Below are positions 1 to 10,934 of a stretch of 64,000 nucleotides of DNA, one piece after another (within the stretch, counting starts at the first letter, position 1; each line of letters starts with the position of its first letter). Location: positions 8,048,043 to 8,112,042 of the forward strand of contig CM077155.1 of NCBI GenBank assembly GCA_039583875.1. The letters are read 5' to 3'. Both the position numbers and the translations under genes were made by a program. The stretch comes from Platanthera guangdongensis (taxonomy: Eukaryota > Streptophyta > Magnoliopsida > Asparagales > Orchidaceae). The notes below the pieces were generated by a model. The model searched no databases. It was not told where the DNA came from and was given only the letters and a program-made list of their open reading frames with translations.

Positions 1-25
1 TTGTAGATCTAGTCGAGATCTACAA
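1..25. repeat. Perfect inverted repeat at window edge
   Basis: The arms TTGTAGATCT and AGATCTACAA are separated by five bases. They probably belong to a repeat that starts left of the window. Nothing else of that repeat can be classified from here. Confidence 0.5.
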
Positions 26-785
26 CTTTCGTGTTGAACATCTTTCCTAAAAATGCATGTACAAAGCATATTTCTAAAAGGCACGAAAAATTTGAAGCAA
101 GTGCGGTGCGCCTAATCAAAACTGCGGTGCCCTTAACAACTCTCTATTATTTTCTTTGTTGTGTGTTTAAAACTTACATGCTAGTTGCCGATTAATGATG
201 GATTTATTTTCAAGAAATCCCAAGTCAATAACAACTTCACCTAAAATAAATTAATTTGAACTTGTTGGATGGATAAGGCAAGTTAATGCTCCATATATGT
301 CTTCTTACATTTGTATCCCTTGGTATTATGGTGCCCTTTGATTAGAATGAACTCCAACAAATTTGGTAGGCTTTATTAAATACTAGTTACAATAGGAGAA
401 CCTAGTGATTAAGTTTATTTGATATCTTTGAGAAATGGTGCATATTAATGCCTTAATTATCCTAAGTTTTTTTTGCCATGTGTTGCTTTTGTTTTATTCA
501 AAATCTAGCAAATTTGAAAGGCTTGCTTGAGATTTTAGCTTTTTTGTGTGTGTTTTAAGAAAACTTAAGCAAAATTTTGTGGGATTCCTAATGAAATTCT
601 AAATAAACTTGAGCACATAATTAAGCTTAGGTTCCTTATAAAATTAATCGCAAATGTTGCTAATTTTTCAAATAAATTTAAGTATTTTTATCTTATATAC
701 TTTTACAACTACTATTTAGGGCATGCATATTTTCTATTTGTGAGACAAATTATTGGTTCTTCTTATAAACAGCTAAATAAAATTA
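26..785. other. AT-rich intergenic DNA, no gene seen
   Basis: No coding frame of useful length, no LTR end and no RNA gene was recognised. Base composition is AT-rich, as in old plant intergenic DNA. Confidence 0.6.
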
Positions 786-897
786 GGCTCTGTTTGGAGG
801 AACTTATTTTAACCGGTCAAGCGGTTACGACCGTATGAACTGGACCTTAATTTGTAGTGATGCTGGACCGGTGAAAATAAGTCCCCCGAACGAAGTC
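786..897. mobile_element. Tourist-like (PIF/Harbinger) MITE
   Basis: The 112-bp unit has imperfect terminal inverted repeats of about 36 bp. The left end starts GGCTCTGTTTGG and the reverse complement of the right end starts GACTTCGTTCGG. Both arms then share CTTATTTT and ACCGGTC. A TTA flanks each side (783-785 and 898-900), which is the usual target duplication of PIF/Harbinger elements. It is too short to encode a protein. Confidence 0.7.
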
Positions 898-900
898 TTA

Positions 901-1269
901 TTTTGTAATGACGAGTTAATATAAATTTACGAAGGAGAATAGTATGTTCACTAGTTACTTTTTTGATATTTATGGTTACTTGTTAAGTAAACTATATAGA
1001 TAATTTCCAACATCTAGAAGATGCCCAATTATTTTGTTGACTAATTTGTTGTCAAATTTTTTAAAATATTAATGATAATTTTAGGATGATGTTATATGCA
1101 GATCATTATTAGAGACATGCAGTTCAAAAAGAAATACAAGTCAAATTAATAAATCGTAGGAAGCTATGAACTCGTGTAAGATTTGACATGCACATAACCG
1201 TTCTGAAATTAACGACATGCATATAGCTAAAGCCGACCTTCATATATTTTTTGCCTAATTTAACATAAA
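901..1269. other. AT-rich DNA, no gene seen
   Basis: This stretch lies between the MITE and the first copia LTR. No coding frame or repeat structure was recognised. Confidence 0.5.
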
Positions 1270-1274
1270 CCTGG

Positions 1275-2505
1275 TGGTTAAAATTCAAACTAATCGCAGA
1301 CGCCCTCTTGGTTACCTGTTGAAACTCAACAATACCGAAGGAGGATACGCCCACTTATAATGTTGAAAGTTTTCCCGGATCGTGAAGTTAGCAGGGGTTA
1401 TCTCAACANNNNNNNNNNNNNNNNNNNNNNNNNNNNNNNNNNNNNNNNNNNNNNNNNNNNNNNNNNNNNNNNNNNNNNNNNNNNNNNNNNNNNNNNNNNN
1501 NNNNNNNNNNNNNNNNNNNNNNNNNNNNNNNNNNNNNNNNNNNNNNNNNNNNNNNNNNNNNNNNNNNNNNNNNNNNNNNNNNNNNNNNNNNNNNNNNNNN
1601 NNNNNNNNNNNNNNNNNNNNNNNNNNNNNNNNNNNNNNNNNNNNNNNNNNNNNNNNNNNNNNNNNNNNNNNNNNNNNNNNNNNNNNNNNNNNNNNNNNNN
1701 NNNNNNNNNNNNNNNNNNNNNNNNNNNNNNNNNNNNNNNNNNNNNNNNNNNNNNNNNNNNNNNNNNNNNNNNNNNNNNNNNNNNNNNNNNNNNNNNNNNN
1801 NNNNNNNNNNNNNNNNNNNNNNNNNNNNNNNNNNNNNNNNNNNNNNNNNNNNNNNNNNNNNNNNNNNNNNNNNNNNNNNNNNNNNNNNNNNNNNNNNNNN
1901 NNNNNNNNAACAATCCTCTAGTCCGCATATCCCCAAGCTAGCAAACAAGGCAACAGCACTTCTACTAAGCTTGGCGGACTGAGAATGCAGCTCGCGCTCC
2001 ACTGCGCGATCTCCCCGGACTGAGCCATCTGGACTTGGTTCAAATTCCCACCAAGTCCAGCCCACTGGCCGCAAGGGCCAGTCCGCACTTACTGGCGGAC
2101 ACTGGATCTAGCCCGCCATACCGGGCGACCTCCAGTTTCTGTCCGCGCTGACCGGCGGTCCTCCGCGGCTTCCACTTGCCGCTTCACTAAAGCAAGACCA
2201 AGGCAACTGCCAAACCGGTCTGTCGAGCTCCAGTTCTTCAGTCCGCTTTATGCCGAACTCTGCGGATAGCATTCCTATCCGCCCGGTTACTTCCTGGAGT
2301 CAACCGCCGCTGAGCATACACTGGCCTGTCAGACCGCTGCTGCTGTCCGCGTAGTCCGCGCGAACAGACCGCCCAGGCCGCCACAGAGCAAACCGCCTGC
2401 AACATCCCTGCCGACCTAGCAGTCCGCCAACCCTGTCCGCGTAGTCCGCGCGGATAGGTTTCCCAAGCCTTCCATTCACCCACTTTCACTTCACAAGTTT
2501 CAACA
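1275..2505 (-). repeat. 3' LTR of element 1, interrupted by assembly gap
   Basis: The sequence before and after the N run aligns with the right LTR (4831-4964 and 6116-6714). The end at 2505 is set by the terminal CA followed by the pyrimidine-rich complement of the polypurine tract. The start is one base longer than TGTTAAAA in the sister LTR. Confidence 0.85.
1409..1908. other. Assembly gap of exactly 500 N
   Basis: The run is a round placeholder. By alignment with the sister LTR, the missing sequence corresponds to 4965-6115, about 1.15 kb. The ORFs that can be drawn across it have no meaning. Confidence 0.95.
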
Positions 2506-2513
2506 CTCCCCTT
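2506..2513 (-). promoter_or_regulatory. Polypurine tract of element 1
   Basis: The minus strand reads AAGGGGAG directly before the LTR start TGTTGAAACTTG. This is the expected plus-strand DNA priming site for an element oriented right to left. Confidence 0.75.
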
Positions 2514-2951
2514 GAAGTGAGAAGTGGTGAATAACTCCAGCAGCTCCCGTAACCTTGCACCTGGTCCTTCCGATAGCATCTACGAAGAGATGTCCAAGAC
2601 ATAGTCCTCGCCCCGCATATCATGGACCATGAGGGAGCCCTCCAGCATCTCCCAAAAGGAGCCATGCTTCCCTCTGCCTTCTTCAGCTTCAACCTCCACT
2701 CATGCATCACAGGAGTATCACCAACTTCCTTGGACACAGAAGCCCAAGCCTGTTTACCTCTGAGAGAGGTCACCTCATCAGACTTGGTGTCGACCACCTC
2801 CTTGATTCGAGTGAGGTCATCACAGCCAGAAGTACTTTGCTCGACCTGAGGGCTAACAAAGAAACACGAGACCAAGTCTGCCGTATTCCCTTCTCTATAT
2901 CAAGCTGGTGGCTTACTGATTCTCTTCGATCTCCGAAGAACCTGATCATGG
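2514..2951 (-). pseudogene. Remnant of pol 3' end, element 1
   Basis: The first hundred bases on the minus strand resemble the C-terminal end of copia RNase H, with a VLDIS...LRELLEL pattern. The related element at 31.7 kb has a matching VSDIYTKLLS...LRGLLGL. The rest, 2620-2951, shows no recognisable domain. The RT domain that should lie here is absent. Confidence 0.5.
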
Positions 2952-4337
2952 CTAACCACCTCCGCTGCTTCTGAACCAGCTCCATTCCCGGGCAAACCCG
3001 GAACAATGCTCCCCTTGCTTCCTGAACAGACGCCTCCTTACTGAATCAAAAAGCACCTGGAGCAACGCTCCCCCTGCTACCTGAACCAGAAGACTCTCCT
3101 CTTGAACAAGAACTACCTGGAACATCGCTCCCCTTGCTTCCTGAACCGGAAGCCTCCGCCTTCGAGCCAGAAGATCCTGGAGCATCGCTCCCCTTCTTCC
3201 CGACTTTGAGGCCTTTGCCCCGGAGCTAGAATAACCTGGAGCACCTGGTGACTCAGGTACCTCCACTTCCTTAGCAGCAACCTCCTTTAGCCCACCATCT
3301 AACCTGCTTATCTCTAGCTCCACATGAGAGCTACCCCAAAACGGCGTCAAATCATCAAAGACAATGTCTCTCGACACTATGAGTTTCTTCGTCGCAGGAT
3401 CCATACACCTCCATCTTCTTCTCTGCTCATCATACCCAACAAAGACTAGCTTTGTCTTGAGAGCACCCGGAGAGTGTAAATAGCAGGTAGATCCAAACAT
3501 CCGAAGGTGCTTCACTGAGGGCTTCACTCCGAACATAAGCTCATAAGGAGTCTTCACTATGATCGGACTAAGAGGCATCCGGGTGATGACATGAGCAGCA
3601 CAGGCCATCCCTTCCGCCCAAAGAGCCTTCAGAACGCCTTTACTCTGAAACCAACACTTGCAAGTCGCCGTTAACCAACGGATCATCCGAGCTGCAATAC
3701 TACCTTGTTGTGAAGTATGTCCACAAGAAAGCTCCTTCCGGATCCCTTGCTTCCTGCAAAAGTGTGAAAACTCGGTTGAGCCAAACTCACCACCGATACT
3801 TGTCCTCAACACCTTGATCCTCCGGCCAAGCTGGCCTTCCACAAGCTTCTTGAACTCCACAAACAAGCGTACCATGTTGGACTTCTTCTTCATGAAGTAT
3901 ACCCAAGTATACCTAGAATAGTCATCAACCAATATCAGCATGAACCTGCTGCCTCCAAGACTGGCCGTGACGGTCGGTCCCACCAGAGCACAATGGACAA
4001 CCGCCAATGGTGCTTTACATCTGGATTGTGCTTTGTCAACCATGAAGCGATAAGCTCCACTTTCCTGACATCCCGCACACCCCCGACCATCGCCATAGGA
4101 TGACAATCTAGGCAAGCCTCTTACGAGTCTTCTTTCCGCCATTGCTTTCAGCTTGTCCATCCCTACATGCCCCAGTCTTTCATGCCAGATAGCAGCACTA
4201 TCACTGGCAATCCTCCGATCAGATCCAGAACTAGTTGAGGTCCCAACTACGTTCTTCTCCTTCCTCCTACCTGAGCAACGTTCGCCGAGAGCAAGGTAAC
4301 CTTGCACTCCTTCCGAAGATGACCTTGCTGCTTGCAT
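2952..4337 (-). pseudogene. Copia GAG-pre-integrase and integrase, inactive
   Basis: The frame starts near the GAG-pre-integrase motif WHERLGHVGMDKL and continues with the CAGC half of the zinc-binding region. The integrase core follows. The first catalytic aspartate is seen in LVDDYSRYTWVYF. The second catalytic block reads RTSIGGEF where copia elements have R(S/T)DNGGEF, so that aspartate is lost. The third block reads SIAARMIR, without the glutamate. The C-terminal part holds the DPATKK...SRD motif common to this family, followed by repeated low-complexity sequence. The enzyme cannot be active. No protease precedes it; the frame lies almost directly after the Gag zinc knuckle. Confidence 0.85.
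2990..3240 (-). repeat. About 60-bp tandem repeat, four copies
   Basis: On the plus strand, CCTGGA followed by CGCTCCCC(T/C)TGCT recurs about every 60 bp, near 3056, 3116, 3175 and 3234. It sits downstream of integrase. The related element at 44.3 kb has a single copy, so it has expanded here. Confidence 0.75.
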
Positions 4338-4795
4338 TTATAGCACCTTGGTCCTTCCTTCCTCTTCCTATCACGCCTAGGAGAAACACTCCTTTCTTCC
4401 TGATACGAAGTAGAGGGACCATCTTCAGCAGCAACCTTCACCTTCTTCCTGAACAACCCATCAAGGGAAGTCCAAACCTCCGCAGCTGACCGACATCCAC
4501 TGATGTGGTCCAAGAGCTCCAATGAGATCATCTGCTTGAGAATAGACTCCGCTTTCGCATTTGTTTCCTTCCAAGCTCTCATCGCCTCAGCATTGCCAGC
4601 AGTATCCTCTTGTTTTCCTGCTCCGCATACAACCTCCCAAAGGTCCTCGCCAAGAAGAAAGCTCTTCATACAGGACTTCCACCGTTCACAGTTCGTCTCT
4701 GTAAGGAGATCAATTCCAAGACAACTTGCATCCTCCACTGCCATGGTTCTACCACTGGTTTCCTCTACAGAAGAGCAACTACTTCCATTCAGCAT
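4247..4795 (-). pseudogene. Copia Gag with CCHC zinc knuckle
   Basis: The chosen start is the ATG at 4795-4793, the first one after the primer-binding site. The protein has a UBN2-type Gag middle (NCERWKSCM...AEVWTSLDGLF), then a basic stretch and one zinc knuckle CYKCKQQGHLRKEC. Gag packages the element RNA into virus-like particles in the cytoplasm. The frame ends soon after the knuckle and pol continues in another frame. Upstream residues of the longer open frame (up to 5020) lie inside the LTR and are unlikely to be translated as Gag. Confidence 0.8.
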
Positions 4796-4818
4796 TGCTT
4801 GACCACTCCAACAACCTC

Positions 4819-4830
4819 CCTCTGAAACCA
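4819..4830 (-). promoter_or_regulatory. Primer-binding site of element 1
   Basis: The minus strand reads TGGTTTCAGAGG next to the 5' LTR end. This is one or two bases away from the plant initiator-tRNA-Met site TGGTATCAGAGC. It fixes the element orientation. Confidence 0.75.
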
Positions 4831-5119
4831 TGTTAAAATTCAACAAACTGCAGACGCCCCCTTGGATACCCTGTTGGAAACTCAACAAACCGAAGGAGGA
4901 TACGCCCCACTTATAATGTTGAAAGTTTTCCCGGATCGTGGAGTTAGCAGGGGTTATCTCAACAGAGCAGTAACAACCAGCAACACATGCAGCACAAGCT
5001 TCTTTACTGATCAAGAGCAACCTTCTTTACAAGGCGAGACATACATGGCGAGACATGCTTCACCAAAAAAAAAAACCAGCACCGGGAGTGCAGAGACAGT
5101 TACAAAGACAAGAACAAAA

Positions 5120-6665
5120 ACAAGCCGCGCGGACTCAATCAACAAGCCGCCGACCTACTGCTGTGGAGTCCGCTCAGTCCGCCAGGTCGCCAGACCGCAA
5201 CCCAAGCCGCGCGGACTCACCCCTTATTCCAATGCTTAGCTCTTCACCGCCGATCTGCAGGCCGCCTAGCCGCCAGACCGCACAAGCTGCGCCACCGAAT
5301 GGAACAGTCCGCCTGAAGCAGGTGGGACTTCCCGAACCCCGAACCAAGTTGCCAAAGAGAAGACCGCCTGGTCGCTATCCGCGACCTGCTGTTTACTGCC
5401 TGTTGCTTAACCGCAGAGTCCGCACTGTCCCTGACCGCAATCAGAGCCAAGTCCTGGCTTTCCAGCGCTATCCGCACAACCTGCACAGCACAACCGGGTC
5501 AACTCTCAATCCGCGCGGACACCAAAGTCCAGACCGCAGCAACTTACGCGAGCTCTATTACTGTTCACTTACTTCGGTTTAGGTTCTCTCCTTTTCCTGA
5601 TGTGACATGGGTCCTATTTATAGGCCACGACGATGAGTATGGTCACCGCCCTTCCGATAGGATAACCGCCACAACCCGCAGCAAGAACTAGTGTGTCCGC
5701 CAGCCCGCGGACACACATTCTAGTTCGCCGCTCCTGTGCAGATAGCCAGTCCGCCCCAGCTTCTCCAAGGCCGGACTCCAATATCCAGCCCGCCTTGCCG
5801 CCAGAGACCAAGCCAGGACTAACACAGCCGGACTCCACAACAGCCGTGTCCGCCATTCTGCGGACAAGGCATCAGCCCGCAAAACCCGAGCCCGCAGCCT
5901 CGCCATCAAGGCACCTGCCGGACTCAGCGGACACCGGCTTCCGTCCGCATATCCCAAGTCCATTGCCTTATTGCCAAGGCACCTCCGGACTTAGCGGACA
6001 CGTCGATCCAGTCCGCTTACACAGCGAACTCCAGTCCGCTTCCCTGAGTCCATAACCTCATCACAAGGCTCAACCGGACTCAGCAACTCTGGCTCCAGTC
6101 CGCACGCTCCTGCACAAGCAATCCTCTAGTCCGCATATCCCCAAGCTAGCAAACAAGGCAACAGCACTTCTACTAAGCTTGGCGGACTGAGAATGCAGCC
6201 CGCGCTCCACTGCGCGATCTCCCGGACTGAGCCACCTGGACTTGGTTCAATTCCCACCAAGTCCAGCCCACTGGCCGCAAGGGCCAGTCCGCACTTACTG
6301 GCGGAAACTGGATCTAGTCCGCCATACCGGGCGACCTCCAGTTTCTGTCCGCGCTGACCGGCGGGTCTCCGCGGCTTCCACTTGTCGCTTCACTAAAGCA
6401 AGACCAAGGCAACTGCCAAACCGGTCTGCCGAGCTCCGATTCTTCAGTCCGCTTTATGCCGGACTCTGCGGATAGCATTCCTATCCGCCCGGTTACTTAC
6501 TGGGAGTCAACCGCCTGCTGAGCATACACTGGCCTGTCAGACCGCTGCTGCTGTCCGCGTAGTCCGCGCGAACAGACCGCCCAGGCCGCCACAGAGCAAA
6601 CCGCCTGCAACATCCCTGCCGACCTAGCAGTCCGCCAACCCTGTCCGCGTAGTCCGCGCGGATAG
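5120..6665. repeat. GTCCGC/GCGGAC motif array in LTR
   Basis: GTCCGC and its complement GCGGAC recur dozens of times, often as AGTCCGC or CCGCGCGGACT, with irregular spacing. Both strands of the word are present, so many pairs are self-complementary. The same word fills the LTR-like DNA at 28.7-31.4 kb. Confidence 0.8.
5613..5624 (-). promoter_or_regulatory. Probable TATA box of element 1 LTR
   Basis: The minus strand reads CCTATAAATAGG in the middle of the LTR. The same box recurs in the related LTR-like DNA near 29.09 and 30.41 kb. Transcription would run toward Gag. Confidence 0.6.
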
Positions 6666-6714
6666 GTTTCCCAAGCCTTCCATTCACCCACTTTCACTTC
6701 ACAAGTTTCAAACA

Positions 6715-7140
6715 CCTGAATACTTCAGTTTTTATGCCACTTTTTAATTTCCTTTAATACATACAAAATGTTGCACATAGTGTAGGTGTACACATATGAT
6801 GGAAAGTCTACTATTTAAAAGATTTATGTAGGATAAAAAATAAATATAAATGACAATTAGTTTAATTATTTTTTCCATGCTAAAATATTATTACTGCATA
6901 GTTCTATTAATTTTCATAATTGTTATGTGCACTGCATTTTTGACTATGTGCATCATAATTATAGAAAATAATAAGATTTTTTGGATTTCCGCCTTTTCCT
7001 ACACGAACAACAGGGGATGATTTGTTCCTTCAGCAAGCCCACTCCCAGATCTCTTCCTCCCTGAAGCCCTAATTGTAATCTTAGACCCAAAAACAGCACG
7101 TCCTTGGCTCCGATCAGATCTACAGTCGTTAGTTCCAGCA
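6715..7140. other. AT-rich DNA, then possible 5' UTR
   Basis: 6715-6960 is AT-rich with no gene seen. 6990-7140 is C/T-rich, carries AGCCCTAA (a telo-box-like word common in plant leaders) and leads into the ATG at 7141. No TATA box can be assigned with confidence. Confidence 0.35.
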
Positions 7141-7171
7141 ATGGCGGCAGTCGGCGAGCTCGCCATCAAAG
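7141..7171 (+). CDS. Candidate first exon of a host gene
   Basis: The ATG lies in a very good plant start context (AGCAATGGCGGC). The frame reads MAAVGELAIK and meets a splice-donor-like AAAG|GTTTAA at 7172. A leader-like C/T-rich stretch precedes it. There is no other exon in view: the next 19 kb is transposon, so any intron would have to contain the nested stack or the gene is broken. The product is unknown. It could also be a gene fragment caught in a repeat. Confidence 0.25.
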
Positions 7172-7489
7172 GTTTAATATGAAATTCCTTGTAGGAGAGA
7201 CAAACGTTATGCTATTCAAAGATTTGTGCTGCATTTAATAGTTTTGTATGCACTTAGCATAATGCGATGCTTCTAACAAAAAAGTGCACATAATAATTCC
7301 TTACGGGTTCTTTCGGATCTCTGGAATTGGAATTCGGGCAATAAAATTCCAATTCTAGTGTTCGGATGTTAGGAATTCCCTCAGAATTGGAATTGTTCCA
7401 ATTTCATGGGATTCAATTTTGTAATATGACAAAGTCTTATGTGTAAAGACAGATATTTCATGTAATTCAGTTTTGAACTATAACCATCG

Positions 7490-7687
7490 TCGCTCGATCT
7501 CATCGTCATCGCCCGATCTCGACGCCGCCGCCCGATCTCGTCATCATCGCCCGTTCTCGCCGCCGCCCAATCTCGCAGTTGGCGCCCCCCCCCCCCCCTC
7601 CCCCGATCTCTCCGCCGCTGCCCGATCTCGGCACCGCCGCCGTCGCCCGATCTCGATGTCGTCGCCGCCCGATCTCGTCGTCGCCCA
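7490..7687. repeat. CCGATCTCG(C/T)CG array, left half
   Basis: Units of CCCGATCTCG followed by GTCGTC or CCGCCG repeat about every 20-27 bp. The array stops exactly at the LTR start of the chromovirus and resumes at 25320. Confidence 0.8.
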
Positions 7688-8864
7688 TGTAACACCCCAT
7701 ATTTGAGGGAGCCAGTACTGTTCGACGAAATTCAGGGATCGTCGAAGGTCGTTCGACGAAAGTCGAGTTGTGGCCGCTCGACGAAAGTCGAGCTGTGGCC
7801 TTCGTCGAACTCAGGGCCGCTTGACTAAAGTCGAGCTGTGGCCTTTGTCGAAATCAGGGCCGCTCGACGAAATTCGAGCTATGGCCTTCGTCCAACTTAG
7901 GGCCGCTCGACGAAAGTGGAGTTATGGCTGCTCGACGAAAGTCGAACTGGGGGCTTTTCGTCGAGCGCAGCGCTGCCCATCGTGCTTGGGTTCGTCAAGC
8001 TCACGACTTTTCGTCGAGCTGGGGGATTTTCGTCAAGCTCATCACTATTTGTCGAGCTGATCGATGGCATTTCGTCGAGCTCACGGATTTTTGTCAAGCT
8101 CAGGCCGATCGACGAATCATGAATCGTTCGACTAAATTGCGGAATTGCGGGTTTCGTAGATCTATTTCTTAGCCGTTTGATTTAACATCAAAGTTGATCA
8201 TGGACCCTAGGATCATCTGCCCAAAGGGTTTTAGTAGGGCTGAGCAGTTCTCTCCCTCACTTGTGCTCATTTTGGAGTTGACTTAGGGTTTTAGAGAGAG
8301 AGAGAGAAAGAGTTTGGAGGAATAAGAAAGCTTTCTTCGGTCTTTGGGGAAGCTTCAGAGCTCAGATCATCGTTCCGAGTCCAGATCCGTGAAGAGGACG
8401 ACGCAAAGGCGCTCGTTTTCATCCCTGCAAGACAAGAATTTCATGGCTAGATAGAGGAGTCGAAGGGTAACAACACTTCTCCTCTCGGTTTTAGGATGCA
8501 TGCATTGCATATATGCTTTCTTTGTTTTTCTTTCAAGCATTCTAGGCATCGTATCTCTCAAGTGAGAGGGGTTCGGGATGTCATGGTTCAAGAGGAGTCA
8601 CCGAGTCGATTGTGTCCATCCCCGGCATGATATTGCATTAGAGATCCGCTCCGTTAGTGGATTATGCATTGTGGGTGAAGCCGTTGTTGCGACCGTTAGT
8701 CTGACTCGGTGATGTTGCATTGCGAGCCTTAAGGATTTTGTAGAAATCCGTTAGCAGCAAGATGTCGTCTGTGATAATGTATTTCCCCTTTCTCGTGTGA
8801 GTTCGTGTGGCCGGAACCGGACCGAGTGAAAATTAGAGTACCGCGGGGGCACGGGGATGGTACG
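7688..8864 (+). repeat. 5' LTR of outer chromovirus, first part
   Basis: It aligns with 22946-24070 of the 3' LTR. It is cut at 8864 by the nested element; the LTR resumes at 17502. It holds the CTCGAC-GAAA-GTCGAG array, then a CT/GA-rich stretch and a segment ending in GGATGCATG. Confidence 0.9.
7718..8120. repeat. CTCGAC-GAAA-GTCGAG hairpin array, 5' LTR copy
   Basis: Imperfect copies of GCTCGACGAAAGTCGAGC and of the half-words TCGTCGAGC and CGTCAAGCTC recur in U3. The copies here are more decayed than those at 22975-23330. Confidence 0.8.
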
Positions 8865-10863
8865 TGTAACACCCCCATCTGTCGCATGGCATATAACAGA
8901 AGGTCCAGCTGGAACCCGACGCCATATACCACAGACAGTCGGAAGAGTTACCAAATGAATATACAAACCATCCAATTAAGACTACACGTCCTACACAGAG
9001 CATTCTAGCGGAAGCTTTTTAAAGTTGAAAGAACCTAAATCTTAAATCCAATATATATGAATGTCCACGACTACAATCACAGTAATGAAACCCAAAATAC
9101 ACTGAAGAGGTACATGGCATTATGACCTTACAAATGTTCACTTAATAAAACATGTCATACATACATCGGCACGCAGGCCGGCCACACATGATAAGAGTAA
9201 AAAATAGCTATTCTACGGCCTTCTAGGGCCAGCACAGCAACATGGGCTCCAGCCCGCTACTTGGTACTCGGCTCCGCAGCACCTGCAAGCACAATTCTAC
9301 CGCACGGTAGCAAACAAAGCAACGGTCAGCTAAAAGCCGACCAAATTATAACGACCCCGCCGCTTACTCGGGACGGCGATGCTCTTTCCCTGCATAGCAT
9401 TAGTCCAATAAAATAATATAGCGCAATTATATTTCGCCACAGGTGTAGGCTCGCACGGCCAAACACCCTGTGCACTCAGGGCACATTAGCGGTGAATCCG
9501 GTCAATACCGTGGCTTCACCACCATCCCAAAGATGGCAACCAAGTGAGCATTTAGCCTATATGACCACCGTCTAAGGCTCCGACTATGCCTACGGCCAGT
9601 GCCCGTCTTCGGATTTCTCGCACTGTACCATGCACATAGCCTAGGTCCAATTCCACTTGCCCGTTGCTCACGCCGCATATACAATTTAAGTCCTACGCGC
9701 GGGCCAAGCTTCTCTCGGATCCCAAATTTTCCAAAACAATCTCATAACCCAGTTATGATCAAGGCCGGTTCTCAGACCGCCAAGTTAGCAGAACACGTTT
9801 CCGCTCAATTTTTCGGGTGCACCTTGAAGCTAACCTCCAAGGATCCCTGCTGCAATCTACCGCGTAGAAACCCGAAAAAACCCAAAGCACGAAGTCTTCT
9901 CCGGCAAAACATATCAAATGCAACATCACCGATCCAAACAATACACGTCCGGGTAGGCTTCACATACAATGCCTATGCCCGTACTTACGATTCCGGGCTC
10001 TATATGCAACACAAGGGGGACTATTCACATCAACCCCAAGGAACACCACGCACTCACCGCACACTCGTGGGAGCGGGGTTCCCTATGCAAAAGAAAGAGC
10101 TTCAAACGCTCAAGTTGAGAATCATTACCCTTGTAGTCCGTTTTGGCGCCATGGAAAACTACGCGGACAGAATTCTTCGCAACGACCTTCCCTCCACGGA
10201 TCCGCTCTCCGATTTCGAAACGGTGCTCCGATGCTCCGCCGGCGGCCGGAAACCTCCTTCTTCTTCCTCTTCTCTCTCACTTGGAGGGAGAAAGCTTTGG
10301 AGAGAAAATGAGGAATTAACCCCCTATTCCCGGCCTTAACAGAGCAGGATCTCATCTGGGCCATCAGATCTTAATTAAATAAAACGAACGGCTCAGATCT
10401 GCACAAAATTCTCCAGACCTGGGCCGAACACGGCTTGGCACACGGCCGTGTCCCAGGCCGTGTGCCTCGATCCAGGCATGATCGTCGAACTGAGAGACGC
10501 ACACGGGCCATGACACGCCCGTGTCTCACCTGACACGCCCGTGTCGAGTTCCTCGACACGCCCGTGTCGAGTTCCTCGACACGCCCGTGTTCGGGGGCCG
10601 TGTCACGCATAACCGCCACGGCAACGGACACGACCCTACTGCACACGGGTAGGGACACGGGTGCTCACACGCCCGTGTCGGATGACACGCCCGTGTCATC
10701 CGGCCGTGTTCCTGGCCGTGTCCTTCTCGGGTTGAAAACGGCCAAAAAATCACCAGCCAGACATGGCCTTGGACACGCCCGTGTCCTAGGCCGTGTACCC
10801 CTATACCGGCACCAAAAATCCCTTTTTCGCGACCGACTCGCACACAATTTTTGGGGCGTTACA
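8865..10863 (-). repeat. 3' LTR of nested chromovirus
   Basis: On the plus strand it begins TGTAACACCCCC and ends GGGGCGTTACA. It is nearly collinear with 15535-17496. The polypurine tract borders it at 10864-10880. Confidence 0.9.
10430..10795. repeat. ACACGGCCGTGT / GACACGCCCGTGTC array, left copy
   Basis: The words ACACGGCCGTGT (perfect palindrome) and GACACGCCCGTGTC (six-base arms around CC) recur more than ten times in U3 of the nested chromovirus. The long antisense frames over this part come from the repeat and are not genes. Confidence 0.85.
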
Positions 10864-10880
10864 AATCTCCCCCACTTAAG
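10864..10880 (-). promoter_or_regulatory. Polypurine tract of nested chromovirus
   Basis: The minus strand reads AAGTGGGGGAGATT next to the LTR start TGTAACGCC. This matches the usual place for priming the second DNA strand. Confidence 0.7.
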
Positions 10881-10934
10881 GAATTTCGTCCCGAAATTAA
10901 ACAAAGGTACACAAAATCTAACTGATACCTGAGT

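Larger units (their letters stand above)
1275..6714 (-). mobile_element. Ty1/copia retrotransposon, deletion derivative (element 1)
   Basis: Two LTRs in direct orientation (1275-2505 and 4831-6714) flank a short internal region that reads on the minus strand. A primer-binding site lies beside the right LTR and a polypurine tract beside the left one, so the right LTR is the 5' LTR. Gag with a zinc knuckle and integrase remain. Protease, RT and most of RNase H are missing, so it could move only with help from another copy. The flanks CCTGG (1270-1274) and CCTGA (6715-6719) may be a target duplication with one change. Confidence 0.85.
4831..6714 (-). repeat. 5' LTR of element 1 (1,884 bp)
   Basis: It begins TGTTAAAATTC and ends TTTCAAACA on the plus strand, next to the primer-binding site. 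It is long for a copia LTR, GC-rich and packed with GTCCGC/GCGGAC words. The duplicate at 1275-2505 supports both ends. Confidence 0.9.

Noticed and set aside
1360..2074. Open frames on both strands across the N run
   Set aside because: They exist only because N is not a stop.
10665..10934. C-terminal extension of the integrase frame
   Set aside because: After the integrase tail the frame enters the LTR and reads the palindrome array as GTRP/TRACPRPC peptides. It is not part of a protein.
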